DNA from: Dolomedes plantarius
Lineage: Eukaryota > Arthropoda > Arachnida > Araneae > Dolomedidae
NCBI GenBank assembly: GCA_907164885.2
Contig: OU015490.1
Coordinates: 241,015,449 to 241,079,448 of the forward strand
Direction of reading: 5' to 3'
Length of the DNA stretch: 64,000 nucleotides
The translations under genes and the position numbers were made by a program. Positions 48,036 through 59,040 of this stretch are shown here, in pieces; the first letter of the stretch is position 1; every line of letters begins with the position of its first letter. Below the pieces are notes generated by a model that saw only the letters and a list, made by a program, of their open reading frames with translations, was not told where the DNA came from and made no database searches.

Positions 48036-50337
48036 TTGGGTACTGGCTTTTTGGTAGTTATACGAGAAAAACTAAGTGGTAATCCCCCACTGTAAACTTT
48101 CCCATTACAATTTTTCTATTTCGGTGATATATGAGATCGCAATTTAATTACATCCGTTAAAACTCGTTCTACGATGTTCTAAAGTAACTTAAGTTTTTTG
48201 TTCATTACTTATTACGAATGTTTGCATAATTTTCTTCATAAAAATGACTTAGGCACGATATATGTAAAGAATAGATATGTAGTACAGGTTTAAAAGTTTT
48301 ATTTTTAAAATTTCAAGTAAAAAAATTGTAATTCTTCATCTTTCCATGGGAAATTTTTAGAGAATCAATAAAAGAAAACCTACATATTAATAGGTATGCT
48401 ATAGTAAAATATTCTATCTGTTATTAAACTAACGTATGTATTCAAATTTATGCCAATAACTAGTTAATTTTGGGTATTTAAAATTCCTTAAATAGAATTA
48501 TATTACTATATTTCGTCACTATATTACTATATTCTCGCATTACTATATTCGCACTCCATTTGATAATCTGTTTAATTTATATTCCATCAATAATTGTAAT
48601 ATTAAAAATTTAACAGTTCTACAATAAATATTTTGCACTTAAACTAATGCACTTAAAGTAATTGCTCTAGAACGAATGAATTAAATATATTACTTTGATG
48701 TTTTTAATAAATACTATGAATGTGGGTTAAAATTTTAATAGATCAGTAGACGTTTATAAATTTTATTCAGCATTTTGAAATCAAAATTTTTGTTATAGTT
48801 GATCTTGTTTGTTGTTTGTTATGAAGTGATAACGTTGCTAAAAGACCTTGTATTAAATGTCCCTTACAGCTTTACAAATTGAATAAAGAATATTTTTTTT
48901 ATGGGGTCAATATCCTTGCCCTCATCCCCCAGTAGGTCATTCTACAATCTCTGCTGCAAAGGTTTCCTGATGCAGGTCTGAGCAGGTTTAGTGCTGCCAT
49001 CTATTGGATAGGTGAAGAAAGAAATACACTTTCTCATGACGTTTCAAGAATATTATTATGGCAGTGTCTCAATATTCATTGTCTTTAGTTACTTTCTCTA
49101 CACATTAATTTTTTTTTGTTGCAACTATTTTTTAAATTGAGCTTGAACAATTAAAATTCACCATTAGAAATTTAATTTTAATATCTTTCGATATCTTTCC
49201 ACTACATTTCGCAATAATCTTAAAGTTATCATTCATTGGCATTATTATAATGTTCTATTTAGTATCTAGTTTACTAAAAAAAATGTAACCTGGAGACTAT
49301 TTTATATCGATTCTCGATTTAAGCTAATCATAATCATAAGTGAATTTCGGCATAGCTTCAGAATTTGCGTTTGATATCTGCAGTCACGTATCCTGTTTTA
49401 AAGGATAAATTATAATTCACTCAAAAAAAATTCGGATTTTACGCTAACATTTTAAAATCAAATTTCTCTTACAGTTTTTGCTACAGTTTTTGTTCGTCTA
49501 CCTTTCATTTAAAAATCACATAAATATTCCAAAATTTATCAAATATCATCGTTATCATCTTTAATGGAACAGCAGATATCGTTATATAAACGATCTGATA
49601 TAAACAAGGATACACCATCTACAATCGTTTTACATATCATCATTTCCTACACATGTATTAAACAGTACAGTATCAATCTTTGACTTGTGATTAACTATCA
49701 TAACTTTTTGTTGATATCATATGGCATATTAAACTTTTGAGTCTCCTAATGTTATAAGTGTAGTCCATACTTTAAAAACAAATGCATGGTATTTTGAAAT
49801 GAACATATTAGAGAAAAATATCAGAAACAACTCTTTTAATATATTCACTTCATCGGGAAAAAATTTCAAAAGCTTGTTATTATTTTTAAAAGCTATGTGA
49901 CCTTACGGCTGCTGTGTACTAACCCTATTGGATTGGCTCACCTCAGTGTTAACCTATGGAGAAAATTTGTCTACTATTTACAGCTACATAAATGCTGGTA
50001 ATCCAATAAAAAATGGTAGTTTTAGATAGTCTGAACTTTTCTGCACCTTGCAACAGGATTCATTTTATAAATTTAGTCCACCAAAGGAATTTATGTGCGT
50101 TTAAAACACACTATACTAGATTTTTTTTTCACCGAATCATTTAAATTTTAAAATGTTATGTAAATTTTTTTTAACTATAAATGCTCCAAAGTGTAAAATT
50201 TCTTTCTCTATTACAGGGTATAATTTTTAAAAAAGAATCTTTAAATCCAAGTCGGCAATCCTTGGACACATTTTCTCCATGCGTTAACATTGAGGAGAGC
50301 GAATTCAATAGGGTTAGTACAGAGCAGCCTTAAACTG
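48036..50337. other. Intron sequence, nothing recognised
   Basis: AT-rich throughout. A slightly GC-richer patch at about 48900-49030 (CCCTCATCCCCCAGTAGG, GTGCTGCCATCTATTGG) may be a repeat fragment. No exon could be placed. Confidence 0.4.
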
Positions 50338-50607
50338 TGATACGTCATATCGCTCACTCCTTTCAAAAACGTCATATCTCAAAAAATGTGATTTTTCAGG
50401 AGAGTGATTTTAAAGTTTAAAAGTATAATAAAATGTACTAAAAATAAATATTAATTCTTCTCTCTAGCGGATAAGTATTGAGCGGAGAGATACGGCGATG
50501 TTGCTGGGATACACCACTCTTTCAGGGCATTCTGAAAACAGGTATAACTAAAAATCGCCTATTTTTGTGATATGACGTTGTTGAAAGGGGTTGGCGATAT
50601 GTACTCA
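50338..50607. mobile_element. MITE with GATACGTCATATCGCT-type inverted repeats
   Basis: TGATACGTCATATCGC, TCCTTTCAAAAACGTCATAT at 50338 is mirrored by ATATGACGTTGTTGAAAGGG, GGCGATATGTACTCA ending at 50607, so the arms are about 43 bases. The 270-bp element is non-coding. Confidence 0.7.
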
Positions 50608-50789
50608 TATCCTATTGGAACAAAATTTAAGATGCTAAAAGATATAAAAAAAAAATATGTTTGCTACATTTGGCTACTAATAGATTGGACAAAAGACCTC
50701 TTTAAGTGGCGTATATTATGGATGTGAAAATAAATGTATAATAAAAAACATTTCCTGCATGATGATTCATGACCACTTGTACCTATCAG

Positions 50790-50924
50790 GTTAAGACGTT
50801 CCTCTGAAAGTCTTCACCGTGACTCGATCTATGACAAACCTATCTGGGGCGGCCAAGGTCTGCAAACTCAAGCACCAGCTGCAGAAACTCGGACCAGCCC
50901 TCAAACAACAGAAAGACGAAAAAG
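50790..50924 (+). CDS. Exon f of the scaffold gene
   Basis: The acceptor is CTATCAG at 50783-50789 and the donor is GTATGG at 50925. The first base completes an Arg codon from exon e and 44 codons follow: LRRSSESLHRDSIYDKPIWG, GQGLQTQAPAAETRTSPQTT and ERRK. Two bases are left, completed by the next exon to Arg. RRSSES is a plausible basophilic kinase site (inference). The short exon is supported mainly by phase continuity with both neighbours and the basic run carrying on into exon g. Confidence 0.78.
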
Positions 50925-51214
50925 GTATGGTTCTTTCTTTCTAGCTATACACGTGTTGACGGGAAAACTGATCAAACCTACGTTAAGCCACCAAGCTTCT
51001 TCTGGAAGCAACAAATAAGAGGCATCGGAAACAAAATTACGTGTCTTTGCAGTGTCTATGTATTTAAAGAGTTTTCACAAACATTCAGATGGGAAGGATA
51101 AAAGACGTAAGACATTACTTATCCATAAAGAAAAAAAATTAGATGACTTATTTTATTATTGCCTGTTGCGTGGAATACAAAACAATATTTGTATGCAGTA
51201 TGATTTTTTACCAT
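50925..51214. other. Start of intron 6, nothing recognised
   Basis: No supported feature. Confidence 0.4.
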
Positions 51215-51660
51215 GTTTTTATTAACTTGCTTTCTTGTTTGTGTGTGTGTTTGCCAAGTACAAATCTTGCAATCGATTTTTAACTAACTTCCCGACTAGA
51301 TAGACATTTGAAACTTTTAGAATAGCTCAGAACACGATGACAATGCATTTTTTTAATACTTTTAGCCGTCTTTAAGCAGAATTAAATTAATTTTCAGTTA
51401 TTTTCCGTTAATTTTGTTTTGTAGACTGGTGCAGCCATCTATTGGCCGGAACAGGGACGAAAAGTTATATGCAAGTTAACTTCAAATTAACTTCATTTTC
51501 TTTCAAATTGATGGGATAATTCATCAAAAAAATTTTAAAAATGTATTTATTAATGCATAGAATTGTCAAGTTTATAAGACTCAACAGAAAATTTAAAAAC
51601 ATGGTATAAAAAAAGTTCTTTTTATCTTGTAATTATTCTTTTTCTCTTTCATACTGCCTT
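51215..51660. repeat. Dispersed repeat, uninterrupted copy of 42880-44640
   Basis: Collinear with 42880-43301, then 44274-44298, then 44615-44640, without the Tigger-like and LTR-like insertions found there. Confidence 0.75.
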
Positions 51661-51836
51661 TATCCTTATGTGTTGAATCCGAGTGTAAAATATTAATTTA
51701 GAGCTGAAATAATCGGATTTTATAAAAACTCCCAAAAACGCGTAAGGATCTGAAATTTCCCGCCAATGATTGCCATCATCCCATGATCAAAATCATGTCC
51801 TACAGGATTTAGATCATGTAGCACATTGGTTAGTTC

Positions 51837-52085
51837 TATGGTGCCCAGTATAAAGGGCTTAAGTCAAAAACAGTGATTTAAATATACTAAGTCATTGGCT
51901 ATTATACTAATCGTAGAACAATAATTTCGACTTGAGTCTTTTGCGCAAAGAAATGTACTTTTGTATTCAAAATAGATATACTTCTTTTATAAAAATCCAA
52001 ATATTTTTGCTTTTTTTATCGATACTAACAAATATCTAAAAATCACTTTTTTTTTTACTTAAGCCTTTTATACCGGGCACCGTAG
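51837..52085. mobile_element. MITE with TATGGTGCCCAGTATAAAGG inverted repeats
   Basis: TATGGTGCCCAGTATAAAGG and CTTAAGTC at 51837-51866 are mirrored by ACTTAAGCCTTTTATACCGG and GCACCGTA ending at 52085. AAAATCACT and AGTGATTT extend the arms. Non-coding. Confidence 0.65.
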
Positions 52086-53051
52086 AGTTATATTTGTAAC
52101 CCTCTTTTGCATCTCGTATAATTCCTGTGACTTTGCGACTCGGATCAAAATGACCAATTCATATTTCAAATTTAAATTAGGTACTTAAATTAAAACTAAC
52201 CCACTAACTTAAGCACCACTGAGCTCCAATATCCTCTGAAACGTGCCCAGTTTCAGGGGATAGTTTTGCCTAACTCTCCTCTGGAAATGAATGATAGGTA
52301 CTTCTTAAAGTTTACGTGGTGGTTGTCAAAAGCTTCCTAGACTTTACCTTGCGTTTTATGCGCATTGCGGGACCCAGACCATGTTGATGCCCAAGTTATA
52401 AATATTCGTCGCATAGTTTCAGACTCATCTTCAAAAAAAAAGTTGTAGTCGAGAAATCCAGAGTGCCATCATCATAAGCTTCCCTGTTCTACCTCTTATT
52501 TTATTTCGAATTGCACATACCAAAACCCTTTTCAAGTCAAAATATTTTTGCTTTTTTTATCGATACTAACAAATATCTAAAAATCACTTTTTTTTTTACT
52601 TAATCCTTTTATACCGGGCACCATAGAGTTATATTTGTAACCGTCTTTTGCATCTCGTATAATTCCTGTGCCTTTGCGCACCTTTGACTTGCCCCTGAAA
52701 ACGTGCCCCTGAAACTGGGCACGTTTCAGAGGATATTGGAGCTTCCTTTTATGCTCAACTTAAAATTTTCTTGTTTTATTGGGCATTACACGTCCCAGAG
52801 AACTTACACTCAACTTACGATTGTTTTAACATAATTTAATGGTTATGTTCTTGAAAATGTTTTAAGACAATCAGGATGGTCGTTATAAAATAAGAGGGGA
52901 TCAATTTTCAACTAATTGTTAATGCTGTCGGTGTAGATATGCATTCATGAAAGAAAATCCAGAAAGACGTGATTAACTTCAAAGTCATTCCTGTTTTAGG
53001 TCTCCTTATACGATCATGGGCCATTTTATACGCAAATTTTAAGTGTTAGTC
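52086..53051. repeat. Local duplication and inverted segment
   Basis: About 52010-52135 (ATCGATACTAACAAATATCT through GCATCTCGTATAATTCC) is repeated at 52556-52680. CTCCAATATCCTCTGAAACG at 52215 returns inverted as CGTTTCAGAGGATATTGGAG at 52713. The arrangement suggests duplication of a MITE end together with flanking DNA. The remainder shows nothing. Confidence 0.55.
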
Positions 53052-53598
53052 CAGAAATCTCCAACCTTGTTACGTTTTCAACACCCTTGGGAATAAGATT
53101 AGAAACTTGGGGGCAACGGGGTTAGAATTTTAGTTTTTTGGATATTTTAAAAATTAAATCAAAGTGGAATTATATCAGGAACAAGTCATATGTAAGCTCA
53201 AATACTCCATTGCTGACTTTATTAATTTATTGAAAGATGTAAGTAACAAAAAACGGAATAGAATATATTAATACTGTTTTAAAAAACAGTCATGGGATTC
53301 AGGATAATACAACACTAGACGACTGCAATGTTAATCGCTGGAAAGGACTTTGTTTCATTAATGGGAGATTTACGATTAATGCTTAGAACACAACTCTTTG
53401 TTTTCTGGCCTAGCAGTTATTCATCTTCAGGAACGAGTGTATTGATTCGTACCATAATTTGTAGGGCGGGAGAGTAGTAAGTTGCACTTAATATTCATTT
53501 TAAGTGCGTCTTACTAATATTATTTTGTTCCTAAAAAAATTCTCTGACCGATCTCACAGCACCCTAAAATGCCGCGGCACACCGATTGGAAATCCCTT
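53052..53598. mobile_element. Non-autonomous hAT with perfect 8-bp target duplication
   Basis: TGTTAGTC occurs at 53044-53051 and again at 53599-53606. Between them the element starts CAGAAATCTCCAACC, and its other end reads inverse as AAGGGATTTCCAATC, about 10 of 15 positions matching. The 8-bp duplication and end sequence indicate hAT. No transposase remains. Confidence 0.75.
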
Positions 53599-53732
53599 TG
53601 TTAGTCTTATACTATACTGTTTGTCTGCCAGGGTCAGCGTCATAAATTTACCCGACTTTTCCTTTCGTTTCAGTGCGCTACGTACGACAGATAACGTCTT
53701 TATATCCAACAAACAATTTTTAGTCACGTATA

Positions 53733-55093
53733 CACTGGCCATCCAAAATGCAACACCAAGGACAAGAGATACTGAAGCCTAATTTATTCCAGAGCTTACA
53801 GATAGTGCCAATGATAACTGATTGGAAATACAGCCTTCCTTGAGGTGAGGAAGACCAGCAAATCAGTAATGAATGTTCCTTCCACGACTGTCAATAACCT
53901 CTCCACGCCGCGGAATTGACTGAAAGAGACTTTAGATGTGGTGTTGGGGAATGGCAGCCCATGCTGCCTCCACACGTAGCCAAAGTTCATCTGTTGTACC
54001 CGCAGATGCGGCATGTCGGGCTTCGAAAGTCCAATCATTGACCAGACATGTTCGATGGGCGATAGATCTGGAGAACAGGCAGGCCAGGATAACAATGCAA
54101 TCTGGTGGTCTAAGAGGAAATCTTCAACAATGCGTGCAACATGTGGTCGCGTATTGTCCTGCTGAAACGTGGCCGCAAGCAAGCCCTGGAGGTAAGGAAA
54201 TATAACAGGTTGCAAACCCTCGGAGATATACCACCGGTTGGTAAATGTACCGGTAATGCGTACTAGAGGGATACGGGAGTGGAATCCAATACCACCCCAC
54301 ACCATAACACAGCGTGCAGGACCAGTATGTCGATGCATGACACAACAGTTGAGCAGCCTCTATCCACGGTGTCTCCAAACTCTATCCGACCATCGTGGTG
54401 TTGCAGGCAGAAGAGTGATTCGTCCTAAAACACTATGCCATGTCATTAGGAATTCCATCTCTGCCGTTCAGTGCACCATAACAAACGCAAACGCCTGTGG
54501 TTGAAAGTCAAAGGTAAGCGAAGCAATGGAAGCCTAGCGGAGTGTCCACTGTGTTGCAAACGACGGCGTATTGTTCGTGCGGATCCCGATTGTTTTGTTT
54601 CAGACTGTATTCGTTGTGCTATGATTGGGGATGTGGCACTCCGTTCCATCAGTGCCATGCGGACAATATGCCTGTCTTCTCGTGGAGTGGTGGGATGAGG
54701 CTGTTGCAATCGTACATGTCGGTCGATCGTTCCTTCCTGCATCCACCGATTGCATATTTGCATGACTGTGACTTGGCTACGTCCGCAATCTCTATGCAAC
54801 GAGTCTGCCTCGATCGAACTCCGAAACGTGCTCAAATGATGCTCGCGTTTTTCTCCGAGGCACACTGAAGCTGCACACACAAAAAAATCCCATGAGAGCA
54901 CAATTCGCGTTCTTCAAAACGGCTATCTTTCCTCTCTTTATATACAGTATGTCAGGAATGTTGCAGTTGGCCATGATGTGCTTGTGCGCTGCAATCGTTA
55001 TCATTTGTATAATCCATCACGGTGTACGCATGATGCAAATTTCATGCTGTTTGGTTGCTTCCTTCTTGGTGTTGCATTTTGGATGGCCTGCAG
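53733..55093 (-). mobile_element. Tc1-like transposon, older relative of the 21.9 kb copy
   Basis: The left end CACTGGCCATCCAAAATGCA (TA before it) is inverse to the right end TGCATTTTGGATGGCC at about 55072-55087, then TA. The length is about 1361 bp. Confidence 0.82.
53830..54870 (-). pseudogene. Tc1 (DD34E) transposase, multiply broken
   Basis: Minus-strand pieces in order are VSEFDRGR near 54800-54860 in another frame, RDCGRSQVTVMQICNRWMQE, SARTIRRRLQHSGHSARLPL, a disrupted first catalytic region near 54430, MHRHTGPARCVMVWGGIGFH, ATFQQDNTRPHVAR (second Asp; DNARPH changed to DNTRPH), and SPDLSPIEHVW (Glu). Several frameshifts and stops separate them. It resembles the 21.9-kb transposase but is more diverged, so it is an older insertion of the same broad family. 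Confidence 0.82.
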
Positions 55094-55493
55094 TATAGTT
55101 TTGGATTTATCTTTTGGAAAAAAAAAAGATTTAAGAAATCTAGAGTCATCAAAATTTATTTAGAACGCTTTTGTATTCACTTATAACCGTAAATCACAAA
55201 GGGGGGTGATTATATTCAGGAAAAAAAAAACGAGAAGGCAGGAGTCAGATCCATAAGCTTCTATGGCGTTTCCGTCTTTTACCATGACACGAATGAGAGA
55301 GTTTTTATATCCAACTTATGACTGTCAGTGTCATAGTTTACTTTTTATCTCCGAAATAAGCAAATTTAAGAAATTCGTGGTGAATTTCATTAACTTCCCA
55401 GACTTTTCCTCCTATTTCAGTGGTTACTGATCGACCAATATCGCTTTCATGTCCAATAGCGATTAGTCTCAGTATGTTTATATTTTTTTCCAG

Positions 55494-55696
55494 GAAAGAG
55501 AAGAAGTCAAGAAAGCCGCGATCATGGCATCCCTCCCCGTACGTTTCCGAGGACGAAGACGATCAGTTGACGAGAGAAGAGAAGAAGGCCAAAATAAAAG
55601 CGGAAATTGCAAGGAGGCGTCAGCAAATAGAGGAGAACATGCGACTACATGACGAGCTCTGCAAGCTAGCAGAGCGGAGAGACGGAATAGAATCCG
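55494..55696 (+). CDS. Exon g of the scaffold gene: basic/acidic and coiled-coil segment
   Basis: The acceptor ATATTTTTTTCCAG ends at 55493. The first base completes an Arg codon; the next codons read KEKKSRKPRSWHPSPYVSED, then EDDQLTREEKKAKIKAEIAR and RRQQIEENMRLHDELCKLAE, ending ERRDGIES. The SPYVSEDEDD part has a Ser/acidic cluster; the following 45 residues are Lys/Arg/Glu-rich with heptad-like spacing, so a coiled coil is likely. The 3' boundary is uncertain: GTTGGT at 55697 or GTACCA at 55701 could be the donor, or the frame runs on to a stop at 55740. The compact basic, acidic, coiled-coil layout is the most protein-like part of the gene and the best query for identification. A presynaptic scaffold is a weak guess. 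Confidence 0.8.
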
Positions 55697-55765
55697 GTTG
55701 GTACCAAAACTCTGTTTTTCAGCGCATGAAAACCAATTAGATATTCCTAATCCAATTACATATTC

Positions 55766-55945
55766 CTACCCTGGGGGTGCTCGGTCAAAATTGAGTTGGC
55801 AACTAGATAAGACAGACTCCGACCCCAGTGGTGCTAATCAAACTTCAGCACTAAGCCGCACACGTCAGCCCGAAGCCTGTATGGACCTGGTCTGGAAATT
55901 CCAGCCAGGGGGCATAACAACAAAAACAACAACAATAACGTATTC
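55766..55945 (+). mobile_element. SINE-type repeat, uninterrupted copy of the 30.7-31.1 kb element
   Basis: GTGCTCGGTCAAAATTGAGT, GGCAACTAGATAAGACAGAC, CCAGTGGTGCTAATCAAACT, GCCGCACACGTCAGCCCGAA, TATGGACCTGGTCTGG and CAGCCAGGGGGCATAA, followed by an ACAACAAAAACAACAA tail. The A-rich simple tail supports retroposition. Confidence 0.65.
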
Positions 55946-56392
55946 CTAAATGTTCTTTTAGAAAACGAATTTCATTTCTAAACGGGAATTCCCTTTCTAG
56001 AAAATTATACCAAATTTTCTTCCAGGATTTTTGATTTATACTGTTTTTATATCTGATACCTATACTACCTATTTATATATAATTTTAACCTTAACAACTT
56101 GTATTCCTATCATTCTTCTTTTTTTAATTTAAAACCCAAGAATACCTTCACTCATAAACATGGGTGCACTAAAAACAAACGTCACTACCACAACCAGAGA
56201 AAATAAATTTAGGTCCATTTAAGCTGCAGTCACAAAGAATATAGTTTATCTATAATCCTATAACACTATACAAGGGTTTGATCTGCCAATGGAGATAAAG
56301 GGAAGCCATGGCTCGTAACATAGTTCGCTTCAAGCTAACTTACTTGCTAATCTTTCATTATATCTTTCTTTTGCACAAAAAGTAATACACAG
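55946..56392. other. Sequence after exon g, nothing recognised
   Basis: AT-rich, no exon supported. Confidence 0.4.
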
Positions 56393-56556
56393 AATATATA
56401 TATATATATAACAATTCCGTAACTGACTGACTGACTGACTGACAGATAACGCACAGGCCAAATCGCTGGATCTAAAGAGCTGAAATTTTGCATGGCGATT
56501 CTTCTTATAGTGTAGGGGTGCACTAAGAAATATTTTTGAAAAATTCTTCTGAGATT
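56393..56556 (+). mobile_element. Helitron-like 5' fragment, copy G
   Basis: A (TA)n start, then ACAATTCCGTAACTGACTGA, GGATCTAAAGAGCTGAAATT and GTGTAGGGGTGCACTAAG. Family sequence ends abruptly at about 56553 in GAGATTC, where GC-rich DNA begins. No CTAG terminus of this family follows. Confidence 0.7.
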
Positions 56557-56900
56557 CGGGTCGGAAGGTTCCGGCCAGCCGATTTCACCACTGCCGGGCC
56601 GGCGCATTAGGTCAGTATCGTTTCCGTCACGGCTGTGTCCTCTCGCCCGCGACTACCCCGTCGACTGCCGGGCCGCTTCCGGTAGGATTCGAGCCATCGT
56701 TCATCCGACTACGAACCGTTAGGCAGCCGCGATTAAGCCATCGATGCGGACAGATAGCCGGAACGTAACCGGAGGTTGACGGGCCGGTTACGGGAGCAAT
56801 AATTGGTGTCGACATACCGTCATCTACCCATCTCGTAAACAGCAATGTGCCGTAGGTCCGGGCATCATGCCAGCATTCTACCAGAATCGGACCGCCGGCA
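56557..56900 (-). repeat. GC-rich island, possibly tRNA-derived SINE
   Basis: About 340 bp with many CCGG and CGCC motifs (GGCCAGCCGATTTC, CTGCCGGGCCGGCGC) in a genome that is otherwise AT-rich. On the minus strand near 56755-56680, GATGGCTTAATCGCGGCTGC and GATGGCTCGAATCC sit at A-box/B-box spacing, so a tRNA-derived SINE is possible. A shorter related-looking CCGGCCCGGCGGG block is at 23345. No convincing protein frame. Confidence 0.45.
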
Positions 56901-57444
56901 TTTTTTCTAAGTTTTACGTAGGACCCTTTTGTTTATATGCTTTTTATTATTATTTATTTCATTGACGATTAACCTCTGATATCAACCCTTTCACTTTTAT
57001 TATTTTTTTTGCCTTCATATTTCTAGCATTTTTTCCAGTTTTGCCTTATGTATTTTTAGGTATTACCAAATACTGATCTTTGTTATTACCTAAAAATTTG
57101 TATATGAATCACTAGTTTACTTGTTAGAACAAACCTCATTTTGCATTAAGATACATTTACCCAAATTTGAAAGTTAAGATAACATTAATACCAACCATTA
57201 AAGCTAAATCATCTTTCCACTCGATCTAAGGTTACAGTTTGTTTTTTTTAAATTTAGAATGAGATTATAGTACGTAAAACAGTACTACTTTAATAATTAA
57301 CCCAAAAAATTTGTACTTCCCCAGTATAAAATTTATTAACATAATTTGATAAATTTATAAACATAAATTTGATACATTCTTCAAACCTGAGTAATGTGTA
57401 GTGTGTATGATGAAGCCCATCTTTGTGAGCTTGTGAAAACTTGC
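56901..57444. other. Spacer, nothing recognised
   Basis: AT-rich spacer between the + strand gene region and the 3' end of the - strand gene. Confidence 0.4.
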
Positions 57445-57732
57445 TCAGAATTTATTTAAATTATTTTTTGGTGTAGAGTTAATAAATGCTCTACAGATAA
57501 GAAAATTATTTTTTGCATAGTTTTGTGAATTAAAGAGTAATTCATTAAATTCTTATGTCATTTTAAAAAAATATTTTCTTTTCTATTATATTGGACTTAA
57601 TATCCAACACTTGATAGTACTATTTTTGAGAAATAGTACTATGATAGTAATATCTTCTATTGTAATTTTGAGAAAAATTATACACACACATGTTTTTAAA
57701 TACAGAAAAGAGCTGGTTTAAAGTAAAAATAG

Positions 57733-57738
57733 TTTATT
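57733..57738 (-). terminator. Polyadenylation signal AATAAA of the minus-strand gene
   Basis: TTTATT on the plus strand reads AATAAA on the minus strand, 44 bases after the stop codon of the terminal exon. A T/TG-richer context follows, as expected for a cleavage region. Confidence 0.55.
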
Positions 57739-57781
57739 TAGAAAGTACATAGCACATTTACACAATTTTTTTCTATATTTT

Positions 57782-57831
57782 CTACAAAACAGGATCCTTT
57801 CGCTGTACCTCTGGCTCCATCTTTACAGCAT
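57782..57831 (-). CDS. Terminal coding exon of an unidentified minus-strand gene
   Basis: On the minus strand a pyrimidine-rich tract TCTTTCTTTTTTTTCCCTAG ends at 57832 and the exon starts with two bases that finish a codon. It then encodes AVKMEPEVQRKDPVL and stops (TAG at 57784-57782). A short 3' untranslated region with AATAAA follows. The donor of the exon at 63228-63298 leaves exactly one base, which gives His at the junction, so both exons are in one frame. The C-terminus is charged and ends in a hydrophobic PVL. I do not recognise the protein. The gene would be convergent to, or nested in, the + strand scaffold gene. Confidence 0.5.
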
Positions 57832-58025
57832 CTAGGGAAAAAAAAGAAAGAGAAAATCAGTTCATAAATTTATGTGAAAGGAAAATGACTCCCATCCCCA
57901 GATATAATTTATGAATCAAAAGAATTTATTTAAATTATTTTTCTATGTAGAGTTAGTAAATGCTCTGCAGATAAGAAAATTATTTTTTGCATAGTTTTGT
58001 ACATTAAAGGGTAATTTATTGTTGT

Positions 58026-58194
58026 AAAAATAGTTGATTGTTGAAAGTAGTTGAAAAATTCATTGTTGATAAAGTAGAATTAAATAAATCCAATTAGGAA
58101 ATATAAATTCTGAGACAGGGGTTTAAAAAAACTTGATACAAAACAGCACCCAACACATGAGTGCAGTTTTAAATCTGTTGTCATTTTATTGATA
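58026..58194. other. Intron of the minus-strand gene, short spacer
   Basis: No feature. Confidence 0.4.
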
Positions 58195-59040
58195 ACTACT
58201 TCCAAGAAGTAAATTCCTACCACATTTTTTTTGTAAAACCAATTACATACTGTGAAAACTACATCATGTAAAAAATATTTACTTGATTAAATAAATATAC
58301 TAATAGAAAATAGTTATAAAATATTTGTTAAAGAGTATTCCCCTTTTCACTAAATTTCTCTCTGTAGAGTAGAAAATCCAACCATGTCGATTAATTTGTT
58401 ATTATAGATATAAATAAAATAGGGTAGATTGCCTTGATAAGAGTACAATTAAGTTTTTAATGTTGAGCATAATTTCAGCTCAACGTTGAAAGCTGAATCA
58501 GAGACTTGTCTATAATGACACCAAAATTTCCTCTTCACTATTGACAATAATGCTGTTGAAAGTAGAGAAACACAAGAATAAAGATTGAATGCTAAGTAAA
58601 ACATTAGCATACAAAATCTTAAATTTCTAAATTTGATTACAACATGCCATAGAGAGCATTAATACAGATGCTGGGTCAGATTTAGAAATTTAAGATTTTA
58701 TATAGTATTCAATCTTCATTCTTGTGTTTCTTTACTTTCAACGTGAGAGTGATTCTCGATAGTGAAAAGAAAATTTTGTTGTCATCTCAAGTCTCTCAGT
58801 CAGCTTTCAATTATTGTACTGTATCAAGGCATTCTAATCTATTTTATTTATATCTGTAATAACTAATCATTTAATTGACAGGATTGAATGTCTTACTGTA
58901 CTGAGAAATTTAGTGAAAAGGGTGAATACTCTTTAACAACTAATCTATTACTATAATAATGAATAAAGTAAAACTTTATTATATGATGTAGCTTTCACAG
59001 TAATTGGTTTTACAAAAATTGTGGTAGAAAGTAATTTGGG
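58195..59040. repeat. Large imperfect inverted repeat 1
   Basis: The left arm (58195-58640) and right arm (58675-59040) are reverse complements with indels. Matching landmarks are TTGTAAAACCAATTAC with GTAATTGGTTTTACAA, GAGTATTCCCCTTTTCACTA with AGTGAAAAGGGTGAATACTC, and CACAAGAATAAAGATTGAAT with ATTCAATCTTCATTCTTGTG. The loop is about 35 bases around 58655. No coding sequence is visible. Confidence 0.82.

Larger units (their letters stand above)
57445..58025. repeat. ~100-bp direct duplication flanking the terminal exon
   Basis: GAATTTATTTAAATTATTTT, GTAGAGTTAATAAATGCTCT, ACAGATAAGAAAATTATTTT and GCATAGTTTTGT at 57447-57530 recur at 57922-58010. The two copies lie on either side of the minus-strand terminal exon. 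Confidence 0.75.

Noticed and set aside
54892..55163. Hydrophobic short frames near the right end of the third Tc1 element
   Set aside because: They lie in the terminal repeat region of the transposon and are unsupported.
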